A stretch of 64,000 nt of DNA from Mesostigma viride (taxonomy: Eukaryota; Streptophyta; Mesostigmatophyceae; Mesostigmatales; Mesostigmataceae): assembly GCA_009746045.1 (NCBI GenBank), contig RPFO01000175.1, forward strand, positions 1,605,898 to 1,669,897, in the 5' to 3' direction. Both the position numbers and the translations under genes were made by a program. This document shows positions 46,185-56,899 of the stretch, piece by piece. Every line of letters starts with the position of its first letter. Position 1 is the stretch's first letter. A model generated the notes under the pieces. That model worked only from the letters and a program-made list of their open reading frames with translations. It did no database searches and was not told where the DNA came from.

Positions 46185-47300
46185 TCACTGCTCCTTGTTG
46201 TCTTCTTGCTGACTGCCCTTTGAAGGCTGGCCTGCCTGGGACTTGTTGTTGTTCTTCTTGTTGTTGTTGTTATTCTTGTTGCTGCCCTGGCCCTGGGACT
46301 TCTTGAAGCTGGGACACTCCTTCTTGATGTGCCCCCACCCCTTGCACAGGTAGCATTGTATCTTGGACTTGCCCTGGCCACTGCCCCCATTGTCAGACGC
46401 GTTGCCCTGCTTGGGCTGACCACCCACCCGCCTGAACACCGACTTGGAGTGTGACCTCCTGTCAGAATCAGGTGAATGATCTCCCTTGCGCTTGTGATGG
46501 TTGCCCCTACGCCCTCCTTGGCTTCGGTCAGCCTCAGACGTCTTGGAGCCACCCTGGGTACGCCCGCCTGCCTGGGTAGCCTTCACTGCTGGCACTCCAC
46601 CCTCAAACAGCTCCTCTGCCTCGAGAGCTTGTTTAATGATGACCTTGTAGGCCTTCAGGGTAGAGTGTGGGGCACACATGACTTTTAAGGAGCCACGTGT
46701 CGCCTTATCCAGCCCAGAAACCTTGAGCCAGTTGGTTAGGGCTATGTTATCAGCGACATTAAAGCCGTGAGCCCTGCCCTCCTCAACCATCTTACAATAG
46801 TTGAGAAAGTTCTGGATCAGGTCCCCCTTGACCTCCCACCCTTGATACTTGTCCTGCCAATGGATGCCGACCTTCTTGCGTTGGTCCTCCAGCAGCTCCT
46901 TCAGCTCAGCCACGTACAGTGCCCAGGCCTTATTGGCCTTTTTGCACTCCCTGGTTAGGTCCTTAATCTGGTCAGTACACTTGCCAAAAGTGCTACTGCC
47001 TATCCAGATTTGATAGTAATTTGTACCACCGTACAAGCTAGGGAACCCTTCCAATCCCTCCACAAACTCTTCAGCCTGCTTAGGCTTGGAGTCTGAGGTT
47101 ACAGGCTGCAACTGATTGACAATTAAAAGACCCTGTGTGGTAAGATCAAAGCCATGAATAGCTTGTGCATTATTATTATTGTGAGGAAGGTTGGTAATCT
47201 CTCCGGTAAGCCCCACGTCATCTACGTGAGCGGTTCCACTACCAGCACCCCCATTATTATTCCCACTGGCTGGACCCTTGCTACGGCGTCCCTCAGCCAT
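46185..47300 (-). CDS. Gag-like protein with CCHC zinc knuckle
   Basis: 371 codons. The middle is helical and capsid-like (WALYVAELKELLEDQRKKVG, GDLIQNFLNYCKMVEEGRAH, FNVADNIALTNWLKVSGLDK). A basic, Gly/Arg/Ser-rich region and one knuckle CYLCKGWGHIKKEC follow, then an Asn/Lys/Gln-rich tail. It ends at UGA followed by CUG; UGA followed by C is a leaky context in many readthrough systems. The frame then stays open into the integrase ORF. By analogy it packages RNA and makes the particle. Confidence 0.75.
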   Translation of the reverse strand: MAEGRRSKGPASGNNNGGAGSGTAHVDDVGLTGEITNLPHNNNNAQAIHGFDLTTQGLLIVNQLQPVTSDSKPKQAEEFVEGLEGFPSLYGGTNYYQIWIGSSTFGKCTDQIKDLTRECKKANKAWALYVAELKELLEDQRKKVGIHWQDKYQGWEVKGDLIQNFLNYCKMVEEGRAHGFNVADNIALTNWLKVSGLDKATRGSLKVMCAPHSTLKAYKVIIKQALEAEELFEGGVPAVKATQAGGRTQGGSKTSEADRSQGGRRGNHHKRKGDHSPDSDRRSHSKSVFRRVGGQPKQGNASDNGGSGQGKSKIQCYLCKGWGHIKKECPSFKKSQGQGSNKNNNNNKKNNNKSQAGQPSKGSQQEDNKEQ

Positions 47301-47470
47301 CCTGCACTACCAGCTATTCAAAGAACACCTTAACAAAGCAGCAGAAAATATGTACAAAATTTTTGTGTCGCCACTGCCGCCTGCGCCGGTGTCGCTGCCG
47401 CCCCGCGAAATGCCGCTGAAAATTCGACAAAAAAAATGTCGACGAGTACTGCAGAAGAAAATTAGGCCGA

Positions 47471-48181
47471 CTAGTAGTCAAGGCCCCTGAAGTCGCAGTA
47501 CGTGTATACGAACTCACGATCCTCCATATCCAGCTCCGGACCTGCACCGGTATGAATTAAAACCGGCGTGCTCCCCGCCGCGTAAGTTGCGACGCGCCGA
47601 CGCGCGACGAGGCGCAGAGGATGTGTAAAGATCGTCAATAATTCCCACCCCGCGGGAATCCACTCTCGCACAGAGGCGAGAAATGCCACCAGGTTAATTA
47701 AAACCTGGCGCTCGCGACTGCGTACGCCGCGAGTGAGCAGCGATAACAGCGCGAGATCCTGAAACAAATTTGTCGACACCGCCGGCGCGCCCCCCGTGCG
47801 TAGCGATGCCCAGTTTTGCAGGTTTCTCTGGTAACCGGTGAGTGAAGAGAGGACGTTGTCCAACTCCTCAATGGCAGTCGTGACTTCGGTCACCGACCGC
47901 AAACCTCCCCGCACCTGGACCGTAAATGTCGATAAAATGTTTCGAATCTGGTCCAACAGGTTGCGGATTGCCGGCACCAGTGCTGGCAAATCGGGGTCCT
48001 CGGGGTTATCCCCGAGCAATGCGTGAGCTGCACGCTGCTGACGATGAAGCTCGTCGAGCGAGACCGTTACTTCGTCGAGCAATTGCTGCCACGACGGCAC
48101 CGTCGGTCTTGACGAAGAACCAGCCGGCGGAGCGGCTATTTCCTCATCGTCCGGAATCCGAAATTCTTCCGAATTTGGCAT
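47471..48181 (-). CDS. Hypothetical protein, first ORF of the gag-integrase element
   Basis: 236 codons, starting MPNSEEFRIPDDEEIAAPP. Two heptad-like helical stretches (WQQLLDEVTVSLDELHRQQR and VTEVTTAIEELDNVLSSLTG) suggest a coiled coil, followed by LINLVAFLASVREWIPAGWE. It ends with a Tyr/Asp-rich tail. 170 bp separate it from gag. I recognise no family. Its position before gag suggests an accessory or second structural protein. Confidence 0.5.
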   Translation of the reverse strand: MPNSEEFRIPDDEEIAAPPAGSSSRPTVPSWQQLLDEVTVSLDELHRQQRAAHALLGDNPEDPDLPALVPAIRNLLDQIRNILSTFTVQVRGGLRSVTEVTTAIEELDNVLSSLTGYQRNLQNWASLRTGGAPAVSTNLFQDLALLSLLTRGVRSRERQVLINLVAFLASVREWIPAGWELLTIFTHPLRLVARRRVATYAAGSTPVLIHTGAGPELDMEDREFVYTYCDFRGLDY

Positions 48182-48545
48182 CTTTTTGACAGAGCGTGTA
48201 ATACGAGTTGTGATACGAGTTGTGAGGGTAAGAATGCCACGAATTCCGCCATGGTTCTTGCAGGAAGTTGCCTTTATTAATAATCAGGAAACACAGACGT
48301 AAGTCACGTCACTTCCAAGACTGCACGCAGCACAGACGACAGGGTCGCAGTGCCAAGAGAACGTGCACGCAAGAACTAGCGTCCCGGTGTGACCAAGTCA
48401 CTCATATAGCTTACTAGGGACGCGTCCAAGTATTCAGCTGCACTGTCACAGCTGAACTGTCAATCAATTGATTACACAGACTCTGGCACGCCTTTGGCGC
48501 GCAGATCTATCAATTGTCCATACGGCTAGTCCTGTGGACCTATCC

Positions 48546-51490
48546 TGTCGCGTCCGTGATCTATCACGTCCGCAATTCAGATTTTAGCGTAATTCTGACG
48601 TCCGCAGCCTTGTGCGGGTTGCTATACCGCGGCCCGGTACTGACGCCGCGGATCTCAGTTGTAATCACGCGTCCACTGAATCGTCGGCGGATCTTCTGAA
48701 TTCGTCCAAGTGCGAGTGCGTTCGCATTTGCGGCAGTGGGCTAAGGGGGGATTTGGGCTACCGGTCGTCACCAGGGCAGTCCAGGCGCTGGCGCGCGCCA
48801 CTAAGGCAGGCCAGGCATGTTGGGCTGGCTGCCGGGCCAGTGATCACGTGCTCTGCCAGGACTACAACGAGGGACACCAGACTTTGTGGAGAACGACCAG
48901 GGCTACACGTGAAACGTCGCGAACGGTCAGCACGCTTTGAGCAGCGGTGCCTGAGATGGCCGGCAATTTAGCCTGGTTAATTTCTGATTGCGGCAGCGCT
49001 TTTTAGTGTTGCAAAATATCTACAAGTTGTTTAGCTTGTGCTTGGACAGATTTGTTCATGAGATTTGGTTTGTGTCAGGCAAGCACCTGATCTAACGTTA
49101 AAAAAGCGCATGCTAGATTTGCGGCACCTTGTTCAGCGTATTTTGGTCGTCACTGGCTGATGTCACGTTGGAAAGGTTAGCTTGCGCAGGTTAAAAGGAT
49201 GAACAGTCGGCCATTGTGGTCGTTGTTCGTTCAGTTTTCACTTCACAACGACGCAGTTGTCTTCATGTGATTAACTAGTAGAACAATCCGGCCGCAACCT
49301 CCGTGATGGTTGCGAGATTGTTTTCATGGGTCGAGGCGAGATAGGCATACAAGTTAAGCCTTTTTGGATTTGTCTCGAGGACAGTCGTCGCAGGGACTGC
49401 CAGTATGGTAGATTCGCCTGGGCACTGTCGGTAGCTTAGGGTGAGAGCGGTTGGCTGGGTGTTGGCATACATCCGTACAAGGCCAACTTCCGTAAGGAGA
49501 GCGGGTAGCGGATGTTCATGGTATTGGACATGCCGGACTTGTTTGCTCGAAGCTAGGCAGGCCAGGGGCTGGAATTAGCCAGTCTTTCTTGTTGATGAAC
49601 ATTGGTTTTGGCTAAAATGTATTCTCAATTTTATTTGTGAATAACAAAATCTTGTTAAGCGTTATGTCATAAAGGTCGGTAGGAACTGCTCTTGCAACGG
49701 GTGGCTGCCAGTGGGGCAGAGCCCACACATCATCTTCTGTAACTGAACGAACAACCTTGTTAGGAGTCAGGCCTACCGGCCTAGTGGTGGAAAGAGGTTA
49801 TTGCTTAGCCTTTGATCAAAAGCATCTGAAGAGGTTAGGCTTTTCCCTGTAAAAAGCCATTGAAGGGGTTATTGCTAAGCCTTTAAAAGCATGCATGTCA
49901 GGGGTTATTGCTAAGCCTTTAAAAGCATGCATGTTAAGGTTGTTGCTGATCCTGGAAAAGCATCTTTGAGCAGCTGGATTTTTTTTTCTTTTTTTTGCTG
50001 CTGCCTGGAATGACGCCCTCTTTGGGCTTCCTTCTTTTGTGTGAGCTGCCTTTCTTTCACTTTTTGCTCTCACGTTGTTGTGAGCTAAATAGTGGGGGGG
50101 GAGGTGGCATATCTCACACATGATTACTGCTGATAGTGGATGCATTCCAAGTAGCGGTAATGACCAGTCCAGGATGATATGGCACGCAAACGCGACAGCT
50201 GTCGCGTCCGTGATCTATCACGTCCGCAATTCAGATTTTAGCGTAATTCTGACGTCCGCAGCCTTGTGCGGGTTGCTATACCGCGGCCCGGTACTGACGC
50301 CGCGGATCTCAGTTGTAATCACGCGTCCACTGAATCGTCGGCGGATCTTCTGAATTCGTCCAAGTGCGAGTGCGTTCGCATTTGCGGCAGTGGGCTAAGG
50401 GGGGATTTGGGCTACCGGTCGTCACCAGGGCAGTCCAGGCGCTGGCGCGCGCCACTAAGGCAGGCCAGGCATGTTGGGCTGGCTGCCGGGCCAGTGATCA
50501 CGTGCTCTGCCAGGACTACAACGAGGGACACCAGACTTTGTGGAGAACGACCAGGGCTACACGTGAAACGTCGCGAACGGTCAGCACGCTTTGAGCAGCG
50601 GTGCCTGAGATGGCCGGCAATTTAGCCTGGTTAATTTCTGATTGCGGCAGCGCTTTTTAGTGTTGCAAAATATCTACAAGTTGTTTAGCTTGTGCTTGGA
50701 CAGATTTGTTCATGAGATTTGGTTTGTGTCAGGCAAGCACCTGATCTAACGTTAAAAAAGCGCATGCTAGATTTGCGGCACCTTGTTCAGCGTATTTTGG
50801 TCGTCACTGGCTGATGTCACGTTGGAAAGGTTAGCTTGCGCAGGTTAAAAGGATGAACAGTCGGCCATTGTGGTCGTTGTTCGTTCAGTTTTCACTTCAC
50901 AACGACGCAGTTGTCTTCATGTGATTAACTAGTAGAACAATCCGGCCGCAACCTCCGTGATGGTTGCGAGATTGTTTTCATGGGTCGAGGCGAGATAGGC
51001 ATACAAGTTAAGCCTTTTTGGATTTGTCTCGAGGACAGTCGTCGCAGGGACTGCCAGTATGGTAGATTCGCCTGGGCACTGTCGGTAGCTTAGGGTGAGA
51101 GCGGTTGGCTGGGTGTTGGCATACATCCGTACAAGGCCAACTTCCGTAAGGAGAGCGGGTAGCGGATGTTCATGGTATTGGACATGCCGGACTTGTTTGC
51201 TCGAAGCTAGGCAGGCCAGGGGCTGGAATTAGCCAGTCTTTCTTGTTGATGAACATTGGTTTTGGCTAAAATGTATTCTCAATTTTATTTGTGAATAACA
51301 AAATCTTGTTAAGCGTTATGTCATAAAGGTCGGTAGGAACTGCTCTTGCAACGGGTGGCTGCCAGTGGGGCAGAGCCCACACATCATCTTCTGTAGGTGG
51401 CATATCTCACACATGATTACTGCTGATAGTGGATGCATTCCAAGTAGCGGTAATGACCAGTCCAGGATGATATGGCACGCAAACGCGACA
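48546..51490. repeat. 1.65 kb direct tandem duplication with one unit internally deleted
   Basis: Unit 1 (48546-50199) and unit 2 (50200-51490) both start TGTCGCGTCCGTGATCTATC and end GGCACGCAAACGCGACA. They look identical where compared, but unit 2 lacks 361 bp matching 49742-50102. The lost piece contains a repeated GGGGTTATTGCTAAGCC phrase of about 40 bp. Both units carry a 65-codon minus-strand frame (49275-49472, 50929-51126) that I cannot name. Flanks on each side share diverged phrases (CTATCAATTG, AGTCCTGT). Confidence 0.92.
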
Positions 51491-51785
51491 ATCCGTACAC
51501 TAGTCAGCATCAATTGTCTCATAGGTCCTGGCGCGCTACAGTGCGCCTACCTATCAATTGACCATCAAGTCCTGTACAAGTCCTGTCAACGTCCTGCGGA
51601 CTATCAAAGTGACACTTGTACATCCTGTGTCCGTACGCGCCCACAGTGGCGCGCCGGGTACTGTCGGCACAGCCTAGGAAACGTCATAACTTTTACGTTC
51701 CTTAACCAAATGAGGCGTTCATGGTGCCGTTGGAAAGAGCGTAACAATCTCTATCCATCTAACGTAAATCCTTTACGTTAACTGC

Positions 51786-53457
51786 AAGGTAGTGCTTCTT
51801 GCATATAAAAGCAAAGTTGTTGGCACTCTTGTCAACACACGTGATGATAAAGTCCTGCTTGAAGTGGTCAAGAAGTGCTTTATCTGTGGTGTTGAGCCAG
51901 GTGGTGCGGTGGACCTGCTGGAGACGGTAATCAAGCCTGGTGAGACGTGCATTGCATTCGTGAATGACGGCGCGAAACCACGGTTCCATGGCAAGGGGAG
52001 CAAGCTGTAGGTCCGTGCACATGGCATTGCAGAATTTGCGCAGTGATGTGGAGAGCAGTGCATTCACCTCTTTGGCACACGTGCGCTGGACCCACGGCCG
52101 AAACTTGGTGCCTTTGGCAAAAAGGTCTACAAGCGTGTGGCTCGGCAGGATGCTGAGGTCAGCGGTCATGACGTGCTGTGAGGTGGGATCAAGGTACTTG
52201 AAATACCGTTGTTGTTGGCAGGGGCAGGGCCCTGCCAAGATGGTGGCCAGCTCGGTGGGCGTTGTATCGCGGCTGACCTTCCCGTTGCTGAAAACCATTT
52301 GTCCCAAGGTGGGAGAGTAATGCCAGGCGGCAATGGGAGTGCCGAAAGTGTTGCGCACCACGAGCGGCATCGCAGCCTGCACTTGCGGCAAATGCAGAAT
52401 GTGTGGCAAACACAGCTCATCCATCGCAGCATGAATGAAAGGTGAGATCAGTAAACGGCGCGGACGCAGTGCATCTGCATTCCCATTGACACGGTGCCGA
52501 ATGATACGTGAGAGAAGGCCTCGCAGACTAGTGGCATGGGAGCGGGGGACTTGCAGATCAGCTGGGGAGCACGACCCGACGGCAATGTGTAAGCTGGTAA
52601 GCTTCTTCAAGCTGCAGGCTTCGAGATAGGATGCATGAAAGTTGCCGCGTTGCATAAGCCGAGACATGTGACGTAAGCAGCGGAGACTGGTGGAGTAAAG
52701 GGAAGGATCGGTGGACACATGTGTGGAAGGTGGAGGGGCCGGGGTGACGCTGGGGGGATAGGGGCGATATGGGTGGAGATTGTGCTTCAGACGCCAGGCA
52801 CGGATGAACATAAGAGGGCGGGGACGGAGGGGAGGCGGGCGGCGGCGAGACCGAGCTTTGAAACTCTTGCCTTCAATGCAAAAACCGCGGGGCAGAAAAG
52901 CATGTAACATTCGTTTCCAAAACGTTTCCCGATGCCCTGCGGCTTTGCGAAAAGCGCCGGGCGCCGGTAAAGGTGCCGGGGACATGTTCCAAGGGGACGA
53001 CTCGCCAATCCCACCACCCGTATTGGGCCATGGCGCCATGTAGGGGGGTGTCGTCGTTGGCGGCAGGGCGGCCAATATGAAGGCGGCGTGCCGCTCGGAC
53101 ATGTTCCTGAAAACGCGTCCAGGCATCCCGTTGTGTCTGGCCAACGTAGATACGCTGAGGGTACCTGCGGTTGTAAATGGCATAAATGACGCGACGGGTG
53201 CTTTCGGGGTGTGGGCGAGTGGAGTTGGTAAGCGACAAATGCGTGCGCTGTAAGCGCCGGAGGCGACGTAGAGTATGGTCATCCTTGCAGTGATGGTTAT
53301 GGCGCGTGTTGATGCGACAACGCTTCCGCCATGCCTGTGAGGAGATACGATAGGGGAACTGCCGAGAAATAGCAGTGTACTTCCGGTAATCAATGCCACT
53401 GGATTGCCGTATTCTGTGGAGGGTAAGAGCATGCCAGAAAGTCATAAGGTGTTTCAT
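51786..53457 (-). pseudogene. Penelope-like element N-terminal half: GIY-YIG nuclease and pre-RT region
   Basis: The frame from 53457 contains VIYAIYNRRYPQRIYVGQTQ, the Y-x-x-Y and Y-V-G core of GIY-YIG nucleases, then WTRFQEHVRAARR, LHGAMAQYGWWDW. The end of the domain (HRETFWKRMLHAFLPRGF) lies in a second frame, so one base was lost or gained near 52950. That frame continues with CPCQQQRYFKYLDPTSQHVM and TADLSILPSHTLVDLFAKGT, the CxC...H...T-x-D-L block seen in the Naiad/Chlamys group, and DFIITCVDKSANNFAFICKK, the RT1 motif. It ends at the insertion border. Confidence 0.82.
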
Positions 53458-54260
53458 GATGATTCAGATGCACTGAGAGCTAAGACATCAAACAGAACCA
53501 GAGCGGAGCATATTGAGGTAAGTCAATATTCACTGCGTAACACCCGTTACGCGATAGCGGTGGTCCATGATGCATCTCCCCGGGGCAGGATGTGGCTAAC
53601 AACACAGCTGAATGGACTCGGAACATGTGGATTCCCAGTGGGGGGGCCTTCCAATTGTCATACTTGACACCTCTTTCCTGTAACGAAAAGATTTCCCTTC
53701 TTCATGTTCCAGATGAGTCACCGTGCTCCTGCCTTTGTGTTTTTTTGGCGTTTGTAAAGAGATATGGGAGGGTAAACAAAAGCAAAGGCTGATATTGCCG
53801 TGTGGGGGGCCCGATCCTTGGTTAGTCTCTCAAGTGCCCACAGAAAAACACGAGAGTAGCACACACAGCGCGCAGCCCAGCCTAGCTCCCTCAGTAAGAG
53901 TAAAAGAAAAAGGACAAGAACATGAGCAAAAAAACGAGAACAAGAAAAAGAACAAAACACAGACACGTAGTGCAATGTGAGCGGAATGATGGAGGAAGGT
54001 GAGAGGGGGACATCGTATTGAATGTGTAGGCATTGAGGCAGCCGAAGCGTCCCATCCCCGGGTACATTCGTGGCTTTCAAAAAAGCCACAACCTGCGTGG
54101 AAGAGGAAAATGCAGGAACGATGAGTATGATCCTGAAAACGAGGTTGAGGAAACGCGGAGAGGAAATGCCGGCCGCTGAAACGATTCCGATGGAACTATG
54201 GGTTTCGCCGACATGAGGCGGTGCAGCTGACTATCTCTATGGTGTCGTGTGTGACCGGGA
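53458..54260. other. Stretch upstream of the Penelope-like element
   Basis: Should contain the 5' end of the minus-strand element but no clear border or inverted repeat is visible. A purine-rich AGAAAAAGGACAAG block lies at 53890-53955. No gene is recognised. Confidence 0.4.
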
Positions 54261-54860
54261 GTGCCGGTTCACGTGCGCACTCGTCGGACTAGCCCGACGA
54301 CATGTGTGCCTGGTTGCCCACGGCTGAAATCCTCTTGCCCGTCATGCAAATTGGCCACGCCTCCTAGCCGAAAATATATACGTAATGGCCAGTGCGGAGT
54401 TGCGGCGTTGAGGAAGAGACCGGCACAAGCTGTGCTTGCGCATGTCGCCGGTCGCGTAATGGAAAACATGACTTACCCTACCATCTCGAAGGGCGTGGCC
54501 CGCTTGATGCAGCGCAATGCAGCATTTTTTCTGCTACTTTGGGCCTTGAAAATCAGTTTCCACACGAATTTTTCTGGGCACCCAATCACCGCCACCTCCT
54601 ACAGGATCGGGTTAGAGGGCTTGCTAGCGTCAATCAGCCTCTGCATGTCCATTAGAGCACCTCTCTACTCAGATTACGGGCATATTGCATCATATAGCTT
54701 CCTGCAGCGGTCCAATTTCTCGACTCGCCAACAGTTTATGTTACAACGAGCAGACCTCACCCGAGTCCGGAAAGCACTCCGGATTCCCGACGTACCTACA
54801 AGGTCGGTCAGGTATTGAGTGAGAACGCTATTCCTGGACGCATGGCGATCCAACGCCGTT
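54261..54860 (+). pseudogene. Possible PIF/Harbinger transposase N-terminal fragment
   Basis: A 185-codon frame (54261-54818) ends in FSTRQQFMLQRADLTRVRKA then LRIPDVPTRSVRY. The pattern of hydrophobics, then L-x-I-P-D and R-Y, resembles the N-terminal helical region of PIF/Harbinger nucleases. The catalytic DDE part is absent and the frame stops at once. The first two thirds show no recognisable motif. Tentative. Confidence 0.3.
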
Positions 54861-56050
54861 GAAGGGCTAGGTTGTTTAAATTAATTTTTAAAATTAAATC
54901 ACATTATAACATATCAAGAAGGAGACAACGTTGATCAGCGCATATCTCCGTGGGAAGCATCTGTATGTGACACATATCGCTGGGAACGAGCATGTTTTTA
55001 AATACATTATAGGGTACAACCTAGTGGTTTTTAATTTTGATTTTAGGCTACAACCTGCATGTGGGGGATGTGAACAGCAACCAACTCTGGCCGGGTGCAC
55101 TACAAGGTGCACGTGCACCACCATGATGATGTATCATACCTGAAAGGCCTGGCATGGGGTGGAAGATGATCATGGCTAGGCAACAGCTAGGGCAAGGCAT
55201 CTCAGCAGAGAGTAACTCTAGGACTAGGTTATATCAACAAGGAGACAACCAACGCAGGCCAAAAGTTTATATGGTTAAACAATTAAGTATACAGCTAGTA
55301 AACCGTGTAGCCGAATGTAATACTTTGCGTACGTGAGACAACTACTTAATTTTAGTTTTACTTAATAGTTGTCTCACTTATTAATATTAATTTTAACATT
55401 GATACTGATGGGGCCTTATATATTAGTAAGCAATGAGACAACCATTGAACTTTAAAGATTGAAATTAGTATGATAGTCTGCGACAACGGAGGAGTTTTTC
55501 AAGTAGTTGTCTCACTTCACACATGCAAGTAGTTGTCTCACTTTATAAAGCAATAAATTAAAATAATTGTCTCACCTAATAAATTAGATGCATGGCGTGC
55601 CAACGCGGCCATGCCTTTTCAGGCACATTCTACCTTTGTTTAACCCAACCTGTCTTTAACTAATAATCACTTCTAATTATCGAAGAGGCAACAAGCGCAG
55701 GCCAGACATCGGGAATCACTTCATATTATTAGATGAGACAACATTATCAAGGAGACAATAGTATGGTTCTACAGCTCTGTTGCCATGTTAGTTGTCTCAT
55801 CACAATGGCACAGTTGCTAAACAAGTCGGCCCCCCTTTTATCGAAGAACGGAGTCAATGCTACGGAGACACAAGTTAGTGCTTCACTGAGTTAATGGCAC
55901 ATGGGCCTTGCCATAAAGAGATTTAAGCCATGGCCTTTTTACGCAAGTCAAGACGTGACCATTGTTAGGATGCAACGGTACAAGGTCGCCTCAAGTATCA
56001 ATGAGACCTTGGTAGCAAGGCCTATCTCTACAAAAGAGCTCACAAATGCA
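54861..56050. other. AT-rich region with scattered GAGACAAC/GTTGTCTC motifs
   Basis: GTTGTCTC or its reverse complement, or one-mismatch forms, appears about ten times between 55235 and 55800, in both orientations, in places as pairs 40-100 bp apart (for example GAGACAACTACTTAA at 55336 and ATAGTTGTCTCAC at 55367). Two copies of the CAGCGCAGGCCAG-type repeat lie at 55232-55266 and 55684-55720. This looks like several overlapping small MITE-like units; no gene is seen. Confidence 0.5.
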
Positions 56051-56899
56051 TTATGGATAAAAAAGCGCATGGAATCGCAGCACTGTAGTGAAGGTACCGC
56101 AAGGCGCAATCAGTTTCTCAGCCAGAACCAACAGGCGCGTCGAATGACATCCCCACTTGTTTGCCATCACCTTGAAAAGGAAATCAGTCTGCTTTCCAAT
56201 TGCCTCAAGCTGCCCACCCATCTCGTCATCTTCCTCCCACTCTTCCTCTTCCCCTGTATACTCCTCTCCTGCCTGACCCCCTTCCTGTGACTCGTCCGGC
56301 TGCTCGCCTGCCGGGGGTTCACGATCAGGGGCTGCTCTCTTGCTGCCCCTCGACGACATCGCCGCCGCCCTAACATGTGCGCCGATCTCTTCAGGGCGGG
56401 CGTCCTGCAGGGGCACCTTCCCTTGTTTCTTTTTCGTCTAGGCCAACGCCTCCAAGCCCATCACCACATTGGTCAAATGCAGGATCTCCTGCTCGACACT
56501 GGAGTCTGGGTCGTCGAGGTCCACAGGAGAGGCCTTCTTTTGTTTCAAAGCGGCCTTCAGCGCCTTGTATTGCTTTTGGCATTTGTCCCCTGTGGCTTAC
56601 CCCTTAGGCAGCATGTCTTCGGGTTCGATGAATTCCATGTTTGTATCCAGGTCGGCCGCCACCTCGTCCCAGACAATCTGCCGAGGGATCTTTGCGTTCT
56701 TGTTGCCCCCCCGGTCCCGCTGGGTGGGCAGCGAGAAGACCACCACCCGGCCAGTGTTGAGGCGCTTCAGCAATGCCTGCTTGGCTGGCTTCGACCACTT
56801 CATGGCGGCATCATGCGCGCCGCCGTCGTCGCTTGAGGCGCTGTCAGACATGCGCGCCTTGATCACCAGCGGCGCTGGCAGCATCCATCGCGGCATCAT
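56051..56899 (-). pseudogene. Myb/trihelix-like DNA-binding protein with two in-frame stops
   Basis: One minus-strand frame runs from 56899 to 56051, broken by TAA (about 56597) and TAG (about 56440). The start has MKWSKPAKQALLKRLNTGRV, then IPRQIVWDEVAADLDTN and, behind the first stop, GDKCQKQYKALKAALKQ. W, a middle W in VWDEVA and the last helix with C-x-x-x-Y-K-x-L fit the three-helix Myb/SANT-like fold found in trihelix factors and in the second protein of PIF/Harbinger elements. Behind the second stop is an acidic, disordered stretch (EEYTGEEEEWEEDDEMGG). A PIF/Harbinger-like element starts only 150 bp away, so it may be a transposon accessory gene. The stops most likely mark decay. Confidence 0.55.

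Larger units (their letters stand above)
44849..51780 (-). mobile_element. 6.9 kb gag-integrase element without RT, inserted in the Penelope-like ORF
   Basis: Bordered by ACTGC on both sides (44844-44848, 51781-51785), a 5-bp duplication as made by retroviral-type integrases. From the right (5' on the minus strand) it holds a long non-coding leader with a 1.65 kb tandem duplication, a 236-codon ORF, a gag-like ORF with CCHC knuckle, a UGA, and an integrase ORF that runs to the very left end. I see no RT, RNase H or protease, no TG...CA ends, no LTR pair and no inverted ends. At the right end a 21-bp near-palindrome (TAACGTAAA...TTTACGTTA) sits at the border. Class open. Confidence 0.6.
43111..53457 (-). 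mobile_element. Penelope-like element with N-terminal GIY-YIG, split by an insertion
   Basis: On the minus strand the N-terminal half lies at 53457-51781 and the RT half at 44848-43233. Removing 44849-51780 and one copy of the duplicated ACTGC rejoins the reading frame exactly inside the RT region (ICKKHYLAV in front, RYHNSCYFA behind). The GIY-YIG nuclease stands in front of the RT, the permuted order described for the Chlamys/Naiad group of green algae, protists and invertebrates, not the classical C-terminal position. The ends are uncertain: the right LTR target site of the gypsy element borders it at 43106. Frameshifts near 52950 and 43920 make it inactive. Confidence 0.85.

Noticed and set aside
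56051-56899. Alternative nuclear code with TAA/TAG as sense codons
   Set aside because: CBP80, the MYND gene and more than 1000 codons of pol and integrase contain no such in-frame codons; decay is simpler.
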